DNA of 64,000 nucleotides, from NCBI GenBank assembly GCA_949840885.1, contig CATKYJ010000002.1:109628-173627 (forward strand). The letters are read 5' to 3'. Below the pieces are notes generated by a model. That model ran no database searches and was not told the DNA's origin. It saw nothing but the letters and a program-made list of their open reading frames with translations. Below, piece by piece: positions 53,408 through 62,667 of the stretch. The stretch's first letter is position 1. Every line of letters starts with the position of its first letter. The DNA is from an uncultured Acetatifactor sp. (GTDB lineage: Bacteria > Bacillota > Clostridia > Lachnospirales > Lachnospiraceae). Both the position numbers and the translations under genes were made by a program.

Positions 53408-54181
53408 TCAGTCTTTCTGTCTCAACAATTCCCTGTACTGGCTGGGGGTATAGCCGCTGTATTTCTTGAATTGCCTTGTGAAGTAGGCATAGTTCGCATA
53501 GCCTACCTTTGCGGAGACGGCAGTAACCGTAAGGTTTGTGTCTTTCAGAAGCTTCTCCGCAAGGCCCATACGGTAATCGATGATATATTCTGTAACTGTC
53601 ATGCCATATTGTTTTTTAAAGCATCTGGTGAGATGGTTGGGGGAGACAAAGGCCTTTGCCGACAGTTCGTCCACCGACAGTTCCGATGTAATGTGCTCTC
53701 TTATATAGGCATTGACCTTTTCCACCACGGTCTGCTCCGAATCGTCAGCGCCCACCATCTTTCTGGCATAGGCTTCCCCGAACTGCATCATCCTGTCATC
53801 GGCGGCGGACTTAAGCACCTTTGCCGAGGCCTTTGCCAGCGCCTTGTCCATAGCCTCCGGCGTGGCAGGCTTTAGGATATACAGCAGGCAGGAAAGCCCC
53901 ACGGCCTGCTGGGCGAATTCAAATTCATTGTGGCAGCTTAATATCAGCTTTACCACCCTGGGCCTGTTCTCATTGACCCACTTTATCAGATCAAGCCCGC
54001 TGCCGTTTGGCATCTCGATATCGCAAAGGAGAATGTCCACTTTCTCCCGTTCCAGTATCTCCACCGCCTGCTGCATGCAATTTGCTGTCAATACGCCGTC
54101 AATTCCATATTTTTCAAAGGGCGCCGCAGCCATTATGCCTTCTATGGCAAACTTTTCATCATCAACAATCAATAGATTCAT
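53408..54181 (-). CDS. Response regulator with AraC-type DNA-binding domain
   Basis: The 257-residue product has a receiver domain (IVDDEKFAIEG; phospho-acceptor in ILLCDIEMPNGSG; Lys in YILKPATPEAM) directly joined to an AraC double HTH (LTRCFKKQYGMTVTEYIIDY and YFTRQFKKYSGYTPSQYREL). It is shorter than the regulator at 22008 because it lacks the long middle region. The start at 54181 is chosen since GGGG lies about seven bases upstream. It follows the kinase gene by 78 bases. It is the best candidate to bind the 21-bp-period repeats upstream of the importer genes. Confidence 0.9.
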   Translation of the reverse strand: MNLLIVDDEKFAIEGIMAAAPFEKYGIDGVLTANCMQQAVEILEREKVDILLCDIEMPNGSGLDLIKWVNENRPRVVKLILSCHNEFEFAQQAVGLSCLLYILKPATPEAMDKALAKASAKVLKSAADDRMMQFGEAYARKMVGADDSEQTVVEKVNAYIREHITSELSVDELSAKAFVSPNHLTRCFKKQYGMTVTEYIIDYRMGLAEKLLKDTNLTVTAVSAKVGYANYAYFTRQFKKYSGYTPSQYRELLRQKD

Positions 54182-54259
54182 CCTCATACCCCTCTCTGGA
54201 TAATCTCCGGGACGCAAGTTCATTTGTTCGCCCTTTGGGCTCCTGCCTTGCAGCCACAC

Positions 54260-56038
54260 TCACTGGTTATCCGTCTTCACCCTGTCAGGTGATTTCGGCT
54301 GTACGGAAACATTGTGAATCGCCATTGCCGCTTCTTCGCTGTCCATAGGCTCCATGGGCAAATCCATCCAGACCTGCGTCCCCTCCCCCTGAACACTTGT
54401 AATATCCAGAGTGAAGTCTTCTCCGTAATAATACTGAAGTCTTCTCCTGCAGTTCCAAATTCCGATATGCTTCCCCACGGAGTCTTCTATTACCTGGCCC
54501 TTGCGGATGTTCTCCAGCACATCCCCCTTGATACCGTTTCCGGTGTCACATACCGAGCAGATAAGCCTCCCGTTTTCCAAACGCACGTTCACCACAATTT
54601 CAATCTCGCTTCCCATCACCAAGCCGTACTTCACTGCGTTCTCCGCAAAATTCTCAATCAAAAGCTGGGGAATTCTCACCTCACCCGCATCATCGTCCAT
54701 GTAATATACAAAGGTAAAGCTGTCCGGAAAACGCATCCCCTGAAGCTTCAGATAATCCTGGACAAATTCCATCTCTTCCGCCACAGTCACCAATCCGCCG
54801 TCCTGGCGCAGCACATAGCGGAAATATTTCATCAAAAGCTTGGAAAAGTCTCCAATCTCTTCGTTTTTCCCCACCAGAGACAGGCTGTAGATGGTGTTCA
54901 GGAAGTTCAGGAGCATATGCTGGTTCACCGTAAGGCGCAGGTTGATGGATTCCGTCTGTAATTTCACAATCTCCCTCTCGTAGGAAGCAATGACCAAGTC
55001 GTTGAGTTTATCCACCATATGGTTAAAGCTTAAAAACAGATACTCCAGTTCGACGGTACCGGTCTTTCCCTCCAAATGATAATCCAGTTCTCCGGATTCC
55101 AGTTTCTGCATTCCCCCCACCAGCCGGATTAACGGGCGAACCACCAGCCGGACGGAGAAAAGGCATACCAGAGGCAGGCACACCAGGCAGATAATTGCCA
55201 GGGCATAGATGACGCCAAGGATGGCAGGCAGATGATGCATCAATGCCTGTCTGTCACAGACCTGTACCAGCTGAAAGCCATCCACCTCCACGGCCTGGCT
55301 GAATACCACCTTGCTCCCATCAGCCATCAGCGCTTCCATATCCGAGCCGTCCTCTACAATCTCAAGGCCCTCCGCACTATACCTGACTCGAATCCTCCCC
55401 TCTCCGTCCGCCAGGCACAGGATGAAGTGGTTTTCCTCAAACAGCGTGAAGTATTCCTCCAAGATAGCCCCCGCATCCACCATGACAGCCACGCCAAAGC
55501 GTTTGAAATCCAGAAGCTGCACAATATAGCCCTTGTGGCCGTCTGCGGCAAATACCCATTCCCCTTTTTCCAGGCCGCCCCCATATCCCATTCGCAGTAT
55601 CTCCTGGGCGTTTTCCTCCTCGTTCCTGGAATAGGTCCTGCGCTCATGAAAAAGATACATGATGTCTCTTTCCTTATCCCAGACCCCGCACAGGCCGGGA
55701 TACCTGCACCAGGCATTTTCTCTTGTGAGTTTCCTTTTAAATCCGGTCACCTCCACTGCCGGATCCTCCCCGGAGCTATGATCCAGCTTGCTCACGTTTT
55801 CACTGGTGAGAAAATCGGCAATCATATTCTGGACAATGGAGAATTCCGATTCCAGTTGTCCACAATACATGTTCAGCTGCGCTCTGTAGGAAGATGTGAT
55901 ATTGTCCTGATAGGCATTGTTCATCATGTTTGCCATAATCAGCGTCAGCACGTTTATGGGCAATACCACCATAGCCACAAGAAGCATCCACTTCACAACG
56001 AGCCTGTGGAAAAAGATCCAAATTCTTTTTTTCTTCAT
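54260..56038 (-). CDS. Sensor histidine kinase, YesM-like, with atypical phospho-acceptor motif
   Basis: The 592-residue product has a membrane segment near residues 14-36, an extracellular sensor to about 280, a second membrane segment (AILGVIYALAIICLVCLPLV), a HAMP-like region, and a kinase core. Around His374 the motif is VNQHMLLNFLNTI instead of the usual INPHFLYNTL. The ATPase is intact (NFAENAVKYGLV, CDTGNGIKG). The start at 56038 has GGAGGAGG upstream. It lies between the importer lipoprotein gene and its regulator gene. It probably senses the sugar imported by this system. Confidence 0.9.
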   Translation of the reverse strand: MKKKRIWIFFHRLVVKWMLLVAMVVLPINVLTLIMANMMNNAYQDNITSSYRAQLNMYCGQLESEFSIVQNMIADFLTSENVSKLDHSSGEDPAVEVTGFKRKLTRENAWCRYPGLCGVWDKERDIMYLFHERRTYSRNEEENAQEILRMGYGGGLEKGEWVFAADGHKGYIVQLLDFKRFGVAVMVDAGAILEEYFTLFEENHFILCLADGEGRIRVRYSAEGLEIVEDGSDMEALMADGSKVVFSQAVEVDGFQLVQVCDRQALMHHLPAILGVIYALAIICLVCLPLVCLFSVRLVVRPLIRLVGGMQKLESGELDYHLEGKTGTVELEYLFLSFNHMVDKLNDLVIASYEREIVKLQTESINLRLTVNQHMLLNFLNTIYSLSLVGKNEEIGDFSKLLMKYFRYVLRQDGGLVTVAEEMEFVQDYLKLQGMRFPDSFTFVYYMDDDAGEVRIPQLLIENFAENAVKYGLVMGSEIEIVVNVRLENGRLICSVCDTGNGIKGDVLENIRKGQVIEDSVGKHIGIWNCRRRLQYYYGEDFTLDITSVQGEGTQVWMDLPMEPMDSEEAAMAIHNVSVQPKSPDRVKTDNQ

Positions 56039-56195
56039 GTGAACCTCCTCCCCGGAACCGGAATACCTGCCGTGTGCGCTGCTGCAATGCAGAACGGAAA
56101 GCGGCAAATGATTATGTTCACGAGTATATGTAATGGGCAGGAATAGCGTATCCCTATTCCTGCCCATCCATTTTATCACATCAATGCGATTTTTC

Positions 56196-57821
56196 CTACT
56201 GCTGCGCCAGCCAGGCGTCAAACTGGGCCTGCTTGTCGGCCACCAGCTCGTTCATCCCGTTGGCCTCCAGCTTATCTATGAAACTGGCGTAGGTAGACTC
56301 TAAGTCCGCGCTGCCTGTGGTGAGGGCGGGCACATATTCCTGAATGACAGCGTCGATTGCCGTAATCTTGTCCGTCATATTGGAAGCGTCATAGCAGAAG
56401 CCATAGCCCTTTGTCCTGCGTCCTAAGGCAATTTCGGTCCAGGCATCATCCGCCTCCTTGGTACTTCCTCCCATGGCATAGGCATCATCCTGATTTCCGA
56501 ACAGTCCCAGGCCATAGGCATAGGGATTGTTGGTGGTGTCCACTCCCTCCGGTAGGGCGATAATATTTTGCTCCCTGTCCACCATCACATAGTGAACATC
56601 TTCGATTCCCCACAGCAGCAGATTTACGATCCGGCTGTCTTTGTACATAAGGTTCAGGAAACGCATGGCCCCTTCCGGATTCTTCGAAGTCACAGGGATG
56701 GTCATAAAAGAACCCATGGAACCGGTCTGAGCCATAATGAACGGCTCCTGGAACAGCAAACGTACAAATTCCCGCCCGGTTTTCTGTTCCAACTGCACTT
56801 TCAGCCCCATAGTACAGTCACTGAAGTATCCGCTCATGCCCCCGCTAGCAACCAAATCTTCCAGCGATGTGTCCGTGGTGGCGGCATCCTTTAAAGTATA
56901 TCCATTCTCATACCAGCTGCGAACATGCTTTAAATAATTCTTGTATTCTTCAGTAGCATACATATTGACAACCTTAGTGGAATCCAGGCCTATGACAACG
57001 CCGGAATTTACCGAAACACCCAGGGAATCTGAAATAAAAGTACTATTTGCCCTGTCCACGGAGCCGATGACCCCGCAGGGCAGCACATCGGGCTTCGCTT
57101 CTTTGATTGCCGCAAAAATGGTATCCAAATCATCTAACGTAATGATTTGTCCGTCTTCATAATTCAGCTTTGCGGCCTCAAGGTCATCTTTCGCGATCAG
57201 ATACCCTCCGCCTGTACCCTGCAGGCCGTTGGGTGCCGTAGGCGCAAGTCCATACACATTGCCGGTAAAATTAATATCAAAAATCGGAACTGTCTCCGCT
57301 TTCGCCCAGATATCAGGAGCCAAATCTTTCCACTGGTCCAGGGGCTGAATCATGTTCTGGGTAATGAAAGGCTCCATGGGCACAAATGCCACCGGCATAA
57401 GGTCGATCTGCTCACCGCCTCCAATCCATCTGGTAGCGGCAGAACCTAAATCGAAGATGGAGACCGGCTTGAACTCAATCTCTACCCCTGCTTCCTTAGT
57501 AGATATCTCATTAATCGCATCCAATACCTTTCCCAAATCTGCAGGCTCTACTCCGGGCGTGGGGAATACCATGATGACCTTGGAGACTTCGCCCGTCCAC
57601 TCATCATCGCCAGCCTGAGTATCATCCTCCCCCTGGGATTGCTGCTCTGCGCTTTCCCCATTATCCTGAGACTGCTCGCTGGATTTTTCCTCTTTGGAGC
57701 TCTCCTGTGTCTGAGAGGATTCCTGGCTGCTGCCTTTCTCTCCGCCGTCACTGCCGCAGCCTGTAAGTAGGGATAGCGACATCACTGCTGCCATGATTCC
57801 TGCAATTACTTTTCTCTTCAT
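56196..57821 (-). CDS. Sugar ABC transporter substrate-binding lipoprotein (LplA-like), second system
   Basis: The 541-residue product has a lipoprotein signal MKRKVIAGIMAAVMSLSLLT with a GC lipobox (Cys22), a Ser/Gln/Glu linker of about 50 residues, and a large extracellular sugar-binding fold ending ADKQAQFDAWLAQQ, much like the first lipoprotein. It likely works with the permeases encoded at 58004 and 58909. It has its own promoter region carrying the tandem operator. GAGGAGG precedes the ATG. The kinase gene follows after about 160 bases. The ligand is unknown. Confidence 0.92.
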   Translation of the reverse strand: MKRKVIAGIMAAVMSLSLLTGCGSDGGEKGSSQESSQTQESSKEEKSSEQSQDNGESAEQQSQGEDDTQAGDDEWTGEVSKVIMVFPTPGVEPADLGKVLDAINEISTKEAGVEIEFKPVSIFDLGSAATRWIGGGEQIDLMPVAFVPMEPFITQNMIQPLDQWKDLAPDIWAKAETVPIFDINFTGNVYGLAPTAPNGLQGTGGGYLIAKDDLEAAKLNYEDGQIITLDDLDTIFAAIKEAKPDVLPCGVIGSVDRANSTFISDSLGVSVNSGVVIGLDSTKVVNMYATEEYKNYLKHVRSWYENGYTLKDAATTDTSLEDLVASGGMSGYFSDCTMGLKVQLEQKTGREFVRLLFQEPFIMAQTGSMGSFMTIPVTSKNPEGAMRFLNLMYKDSRIVNLLLWGIEDVHYVMVDREQNIIALPEGVDTTNNPYAYGLGLFGNQDDAYAMGGSTKEADDAWTEIALGRRTKGYGFCYDASNMTDKITAIDAVIQEYVPALTTGSADLESTYASFIDKLEANGMNELVADKQAQFDAWLAQQ

Positions 57822-57944
57822 ACTTTCCTCCTCGCTTTTGCTTTTTCTTTAGACAACCTTTTGTCTGTATCATACAAAGGTTCCCACAAGAGTGGAAAGA
57901 ACCCTTGTATTACTTTCTATTATACATGGGCTTTTCTATACGGT

Positions 57945-57981
57945 ATTATACAAATCCACCCGAACCATATACAAATCCACC
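57945..57981 (-). promoter_or_regulatory. Tandem 21-bp-period operator and -10 box before the second lipoprotein gene
   Basis: On the minus strand GGTGGATTTGTATA occurs twice (57968-57981 and 57947-57960), 21 bases apart. A TATAAT -10 box (57945-57950) overlaps the downstream copy. The same arrangement lies before the permease operon. This fits an AraC-type activator bound next to RNA polymerase. Confidence 0.8.
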
Positions 57982-58003
57982 TAGTTTTCAGCTTCTATAC
58001 CGA

Positions 58004-58894
58004 TCAGCCTTTCACAGCCCCCAGCGTAATCCCTTTCTCAAAGTACTTCTGGAAAAAAGGATAGAGTATCAATATGGGGAGAATGCCCACCACCGCAATG
58101 GCCATCCTGATGGAGGTTCCCGGCAGATTCTGCTGTATGGTGTTCAATTCCGAGTGGGACGCCAGATACTGCACATTGTTGTTCATCTGATTGAGCAGCA
58201 GCTGGACGCTGTACAGCTTCGGATCCGTGATATAGTACAGGCCGTTGGTCCAGTCGTTCCAGTATCCGATGGCTGTCAGCAGCCCCACCGTGGCAAGGAT
58301 GGGCTTGGAGAGGGGCAGGATAATCCGCAGGTATATGGAAAAGATGCCCGCCCCGTCTATTTCCGCAGCCTCCTGCAGTTCCTCCGGAATGCTGTGCTGT
58401 ACATAATTCCTCACCAGTACCAGATTAAATCCGTTTAACAACAGGTTCGGCAAAAGGAGCGCCCAGATTGTGTCCTTGATATGAACCAGATTCGTGTATA
58501 CGATATAGCTGGACACCACCCCGCCGTTAAAGAGCATGGTAATCAGAATCAATACAAAAATAAATTTCAGCCCCGGCACGCCTTTCTGGGCGAGGGCAAA
58601 TGCAGTAATGGAAACCATGATCAATGACAACAAAGTTCCAAGCAAAGTCACAAAAACGGTAATCATATAGGCATTGCCAATCTGCGCCCATTCCCTGGCG
58701 ATATAAGTATATGCCTCTGTGCTGAACAGCTTCGGCCAGAACCTGTAGCCGTATCGGGTCAGCGTATCATTATCCGTAAGGGACCCTGACACCATCAGCC
58801 AAAACGGGGCAATGGCCAGTACCGCAAGTGCAATCATGACGATATGCGCGGCAATCTCAAATGCTTTCTCCTGTCTGGATCTTATGCCTCCCAT
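58004..58894 (-). CDS. Sugar ABC transporter permease (YtcP/LplC-like), second system
   Basis: The 296-residue product has six predicted membrane segments, an EAA loop in IPEELQEAAEIDGAGIFSIY, and the family ending EKGITLGAVKG. It pairs with the LplB-like permease encoded 14 bases upstream to form the membrane channel of a CUT1 sugar importer. AAGGAGG precedes the ATG. No ATPase gene is nearby, so a shared MsmX-type ATPase is expected. Confidence 0.92.
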   Translation of the reverse strand: MGGIRSRQEKAFEIAAHIVMIALAVLAIAPFWLMVSGSLTDNDTLTRYGYRFWPKLFSTEAYTYIAREWAQIGNAYMITVFVTLLGTLLSLIMVSITAFALAQKGVPGLKFIFVLILITMLFNGGVVSSYIVYTNLVHIKDTIWALLLPNLLLNGFNLVLVRNYVQHSIPEELQEAAEIDGAGIFSIYLRIILPLSKPILATVGLLTAIGYWNDWTNGLYYITDPKLYSVQLLLNQMNNNVQYLASHSELNTIQQNLPGTSIRMAIAVVGILPILILYPFFQKYFEKGITLGAVKG

Positions 58895-58908
58895 CTTATC
58901 CTCCTTCC

Positions 58909-59883
58909 CTAGAACATTGCGTTCTCTTTGCTGATTTTTCTGACTATGGCATTTCCGGCAAGCACCAGAATAAAGCCTACCGCCGCCTGCAGAACACTGG
59001 CTGATGAAGACATGGCTATATTATTCTGGTTCATCAGGGCATTGTACACATAGGTATCTATGGTCTGGGTCACGCCGTACAAGGTTCCGCTGTTCCTGGG
59101 TACCTGATAGAACAGTCCGAAGTCCGACATGCATATCCTGGATATGGACAGGATGGTCATTGTAATCACCATTGGCTTCAGGAAAGGAAGCGTCACATAG
59201 CGGATCTGCTGCCACTTGGTAGCGCCGTCCACCCTGGCGGCCTCATAGTATTCCACGCTGATCCCCAGAATCGCCGAAAGGTACAGCACCATACTGAAGC
59301 CAATCCCTTTCCAGAGATGCACAAAGGTCAGGATAAAGGGCCAGTATACTTTCTCCTGGTAAAAGGAGATGGTATTGCCCGTCAGAGGCTCTATAATTGA
59401 TTTATTGATGAATCCCGTATCCGCGCTTAAGAATGCAAAGACAAGGTAACTCACAATGACCATGGACATAAGATAGGGAACCAGCACTATGGTCTGATAT
59501 ACCTTTTTTGCCAGGGCATTTCTGATCTCGTTGAACAAAATCGCTACTGTGATGGGAAGAATGGTGCCCAGCACAATAAACGCAAGGTTATAGAGAATGG
59601 TATTGCGCACAATGGGACCCAGGTTCCCTGAGGCAAACAGAAACTTGAAATTATCAAAGCCGTTGAAAGGGCTTCTCAAGATTCCTTTCGCATAATCCAG
59701 CTTCCGAAAGGCAATGGTAATTCCGTACATAGGCAGATAATTGTTTATCAGAAAATAAACAAGGGCGGGCAACAGCATAATGTAAACGGGTATCGCCTTT
59801 CTCCACCGAATCTTTTTCTTCTTTTTAGGCGGCATAGCCGGCAAAGCAATGCTCCCGCCTGCAGCCCTGGTTTCTCTTCCCAT
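58909..59883 (-). CDS. Sugar ABC transporter permease (LplB-like), second system
   Basis: The 324-residue product has six predicted membrane segments after a basic Lys/Arg stretch, an EAA loop in SVEYYEAARVDGATKWQQIR, and the LplB-type ending KISKENAMF. It is the first gene of a two-permease operon, driven by a promoter with the tandem operator at 59970-60004. AGAGGAG precedes the ATG. Confidence 0.92.
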   Translation of the reverse strand: MGRETRAAGGSIALPAMPPKKKKKIRWRKAIPVYIMLLPALVYFLINNYLPMYGITIAFRKLDYAKGILRSPFNGFDNFKFLFASGNLGPIVRNTILYNLAFIVLGTILPITVAILFNEIRNALAKKVYQTIVLVPYLMSMVIVSYLVFAFLSADTGFINKSIIEPLTGNTISFYQEKVYWPFILTFVHLWKGIGFSMVLYLSAILGISVEYYEAARVDGATKWQQIRYVTLPFLKPMVITMTILSISRICMSDFGLFYQVPRNSGTLYGVTQTIDTYVYNALMNQNNIAMSSSASVLQAAVGFILVLAGNAIVRKISKENAMF

Positions 59884-59967
59884 ACTCTCTCCTCTCTGAC
59901 ATCATCGTCTGTGTCGGCATTCCTGATCCGTTCTAAAAATAGTATAGCAGGCTGTACCCAGGGCTGT

Positions 59968-60004
59968 ATTACACGAATCCACCCGGATTATGCACAAATC
60001 CACC
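59968..60004 (-). promoter_or_regulatory. Tandem 21-bp-period operator and -10 box before the permease operon
   Basis: On the minus strand GGTGGATTTGTGCA (59991-60004) and GGTGGATTCGTGTA (59970-59983) are 21 bases apart, and TGTAAT (59968-59973) overlaps the downstream copy as the -10 box. Layout matches the site at 57945-57981 base for base in spacing. Confidence 0.8.
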
Positions 60005-60021
60005 AACTTTGCATATGCTTC

Positions 60022-61146
60022 TTACCTTTTCCGCTTTTCCCAGCCCGCGTCAATCCGCTGCTCCAAAACCTCGAATGGCTGCAGGCCGGACAATGCGTCA
60101 TAGCCGGTTACGCAGCAGGCTCCGGTGGCCGCCGCCAGCTGTACGGAACGCTTCAAGGACTTTCCTTTCAGCATGGCTGTCAGAAATGCCGCAATGCTGG
60201 TATCTCCTGCTCCTGTTCCCGAAAGAACCCTTTCCGGCTCAAAACTGGTTTCAAACCCTTCTTGATCAGCCCAGGCAGCAACATCCAGTTCCAGGCGCGG
60301 ACTGATGGCTTTTATTGCCTCTGTGTCTGCCGCGCGGTAATACATACCGCAAGCGCCGCATTTTAACAGAAGCACCTTTGCCCCCAGTTCCATACAGCGG
60401 TATGCCAATGGCTTGATGTCACGCTCCACATCCAGAATCTCCGTAATATCTCCTCCTGCCGCTCTCCTCTGCCATTCTTCATATCTCTGCCTATCCAGCA
60501 TGAAGCACAGTTCCTCCACGCTGGGCACGAAGAAGTCCACGTAAGGCAGCGCCTTTGCCAGAACAGTAACCCAGTCCGTGCGCCCTGCCTCGGAATCGGC
60601 GTCCACTGCCGCAAAATCCAGAGAAGTGGCAGCACCGGCTGCTTTTACCCTCCGCAGCAGTCTGCACAGCTCCCCGCCCTCTTCCAGGTACATGCTGCGC
60701 ATCAAGGACGGATAGCCGAAGTGAAACAGGGCGGTCTGCCCCAAGAGTTCCTCCGGCACGTCATCTGCGTAGAAATGGTCATTGGCCCCCGGATTATGCA
60801 GGAAAATCCTGTCAATCCCCGGCACTGCCAGTACCACGGAATAGGAAGTGGATTCCTGCTCCGACACTATCATGCGGCAGTCAGCTTCATGCTCCTGTAA
60901 AATATTGGTGATCATACTGCCAAAGCTGTCTTTTCCCAGCTTCCCCATCAAGGTTACATCAGCGCCCAATAGTTTCATGGCAAGGCCGGTATTGGCCACG
61001 GCACCGCCGGTATGTACATCAGCCCATCCCACCTGGAGCAGCTTTCCCGGGGACAGAATATCTGTCAGCCTTTCCGCTTTCTTATCCGGGAAGACCGGGG
61101 TGATGTCCAGACAAATATGCCCGGCTGCTATTACTTTCTTTTTCAC
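60022..61146 (-). CDS. PfkB-family carbohydrate kinase
   Basis: The 374-residue product is a ribokinase-like sugar kinase. The N-terminal GHICLDITPVF strand, the TGGAVANTGLAMKLLGADV segment, and the C-terminal SGTGAGDTSIAAFLTA with the catalytic aspartate are all present. It phosphorylates a sugar in the cytoplasm after import; the sugar is unknown. The start is GTG at 61146 with AAAGGCG upstream. It lies between the permease operon and the TIM-barrel isomerase-like gene, which suggests the same catabolic path. Confidence 0.9.
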   Translation of the reverse strand: MKKKVIAAGHICLDITPVFPDKKAERLTDILSPGKLLQVGWADVHTGGAVANTGLAMKLLGADVTLMGKLGKDSFGSMITNILQEHEADCRMIVSEQESTSYSVVLAVPGIDRIFLHNPGANDHFYADDVPEELLGQTALFHFGYPSLMRSMYLEEGGELCRLLRRVKAAGAATSLDFAAVDADSEAGRTDWVTVLAKALPYVDFFVPSVEELCFMLDRQRYEEWQRRAAGGDITEILDVERDIKPLAYRCMELGAKVLLLKCGACGMYYRAADTEAIKAISPRLELDVAAWADQEGFETSFEPERVLSGTGAGDTSIAAFLTAMLKGKSLKRSVQLAAATGACCVTGYDALSGLQPFEVLEQRIDAGWEKRKR

Positions 61147-61276
61147 TTTTACGCCTTTCTGCGTACTGCAGTACTACAGCACACCTACCAATCTTTGGAA
61201 GTTTACTTCCGGACCATCCTCCAATCGGTACCTGCTTTTGCTGAGGAATTGCCATATGCGCTTCCTAGGTCAAATC

Positions 61277-61302
61277 AGGCGGAAGATATGTCACTTCCGC
61301 CT
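61277..61302 (-). other. Hairpin after the TIM-barrel gene
   Basis: AGGCGGAAG and CTTCCGCCT form a 9-bp stem around an 8-base loop, 24 bases after the stop codon. The following T-run is weak, so it is an uncertain terminator. The rest of 61147-61325 shows nothing. Confidence 0.45.
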
Positions 61303-61325
61303 AAAAGCAAGTCTCTGTTTACGAG

Positions 61326-62384
61326 CTATTCCACACCCATCAGCAATCTCATCACATACATCTCCAGCGCCTCAAAGTCCCTGTTCTCCACGCATTTCTT
61401 CTGGAAATCATAATCGAACTTTTCCGCTTTCTCCTCCAGGTAACGGAAAATCTGCAGGCTGTTCTCCAGGTGCTTGTAGCTGTCCTCGTCCTTTGTGGTA
61501 CGCATGGCCTTTACATCCAGTCCCACATACTCCCCATGCTCCCCGTAGCCATTTTCTTTCAGCACTTTTACCTGGTTGAAAGCGGCACGCAGATTCTCCA
61601 CGCCAAAGGATTTATCCTGGTCATACCGGATGCCGTTCTGGTCATTGAGATGCACGGTCATCAGCTTGCCCATTGCATTGCCCTGGATAGAGCCCAGGGC
61701 AAGCGCAAACCCAATCTCATGGGCAGGGTCCAGTCCGGCCAGAATAGCGTGGGCGCTCTCCAGGTTGCCCCCTACACGGGACGGGTCAATGGTAGCCGCG
61801 GAAATCGCCATCACATGCCCCATGGTACCGCAGATGCTCCGGTCGATGGGTTCATTGGGCTTGGGTTCGATGCAGATACGGATTTTGGGGTCATACCGAA
61901 GCATCTTGTTGATGGCTTCAATCAGCATCTTCGTAGCCCACACAGGGGATTTGCTTTCCGCGCAGAGGGTTCCTTCCCTGGCAAGCCACAGCACCACCAT
62001 GTCGCAGCCCAGTTCATTGGCGATGTCGATAGAACGGTATGCCCTCCACATGGCATACTCCCTGTCTTTCTCCGAGGTGCTCATAAAGCCGCCGTCAGCC
62101 GTCCTCTCGTCCATCCAGAGGCGGGGCGCCACAAATTCCGCGGCAAGGCCATACCTGTCAAGTTTGCCCTTAAGCTCCCTGGCTTTCTCCTTAATCTCTT
62201 CCTCCGTATACTGATTGATATTCGGCACAGCATCATCGTCATGGAACTGGATGGCCGAGAAGCCAAGCTCTGCAAACTTGGCAAGCTTCTCATCGAAATC
62301 AATCTCTTTCCTGGTGGCAGGGCCGTAGGAATCGGCTCCCGCATGTACATTCCATGGTCCTACTGAAAATTTAAACTGGCTCAT
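61326..62384 (-). CDS. Xylose-isomerase-like TIM-barrel protein
   Basis: The 352-residue product fits the AP-endonuclease-2/xylose isomerase TIM-barrel family. Visible segments are FSAIQFHDDDAVPN, GCDMVVLWLAREG, ICIEPKPNEP (a metal-binding glutamate), GGNLESAHAILAGLDP and MTVHLNDQNG (histidine and aspartate metal ligands). It likely interconverts an aldose and ketose; xylose isomerase is the nearest annotation, but rhamnose or other sugars cannot be excluded. AGGAGGAGC precedes the ATG. Divergent from an AraC regulator, which may control it. Confidence 0.85.
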   Translation of the reverse strand: MSQFKFSVGPWNVHAGADSYGPATRKEIDFDEKLAKFAELGFSAIQFHDDDAVPNINQYTEEEIKEKARELKGKLDRYGLAAEFVAPRLWMDERTADGGFMSTSEKDREYAMWRAYRSIDIANELGCDMVVLWLAREGTLCAESKSPVWATKMLIEAINKMLRYDPKIRICIEPKPNEPIDRSICGTMGHVMAISAATIDPSRVGGNLESAHAILAGLDPAHEIGFALALGSIQGNAMGKLMTVHLNDQNGIRYDQDKSFGVENLRAAFNQVKVLKENGYGEHGEYVGLDVKAMRTTKDEDSYKHLENSLQIFRYLEEKAEKFDYDFQKKCVENRDFEALEMYVMRLLMGVE

Positions 62385-62488
62385 TTGTTGCTCCTCCTAT
62401 ATTTAGATTGTATTTTTTGTGCTGATTCAAGCATATCAGAAACCAAAGCATTTACCCGGCTGAATTTGCTTTTCCGGTATGACAAATT

Positions 62489-62608
62489 TGCGATTCTGTC
62501 ATGAATCGCATGTAAGAATCAAAACAGAATTTTAGGGCCATGTCACGTAACAAACAGGATGAAAATCTTTGAAATAAGATTGACGGATTTCACCCGAAGC
62601 CTCATAAT
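62489..62608. promoter_or_regulatory. Divergent intergenic region: dyad and AraC promoter
   Basis: TGCGATTC-N6-GAATCGCA (62489-62510) is a perfect dyad, a candidate regulator site between the two divergent genes. TTGACG (62580-62585) and CATAAT (62603-62608), 17 bases apart, form a plus-strand promoter for the AraC gene. The rest of 62385-62667 has no gene. Confidence 0.6.
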
Positions 62609-62667
62609 AAATGAAAAATAACATATCCTGAACCGATATAAAAACAGCACTGAAAGCAGGGAAAGCC

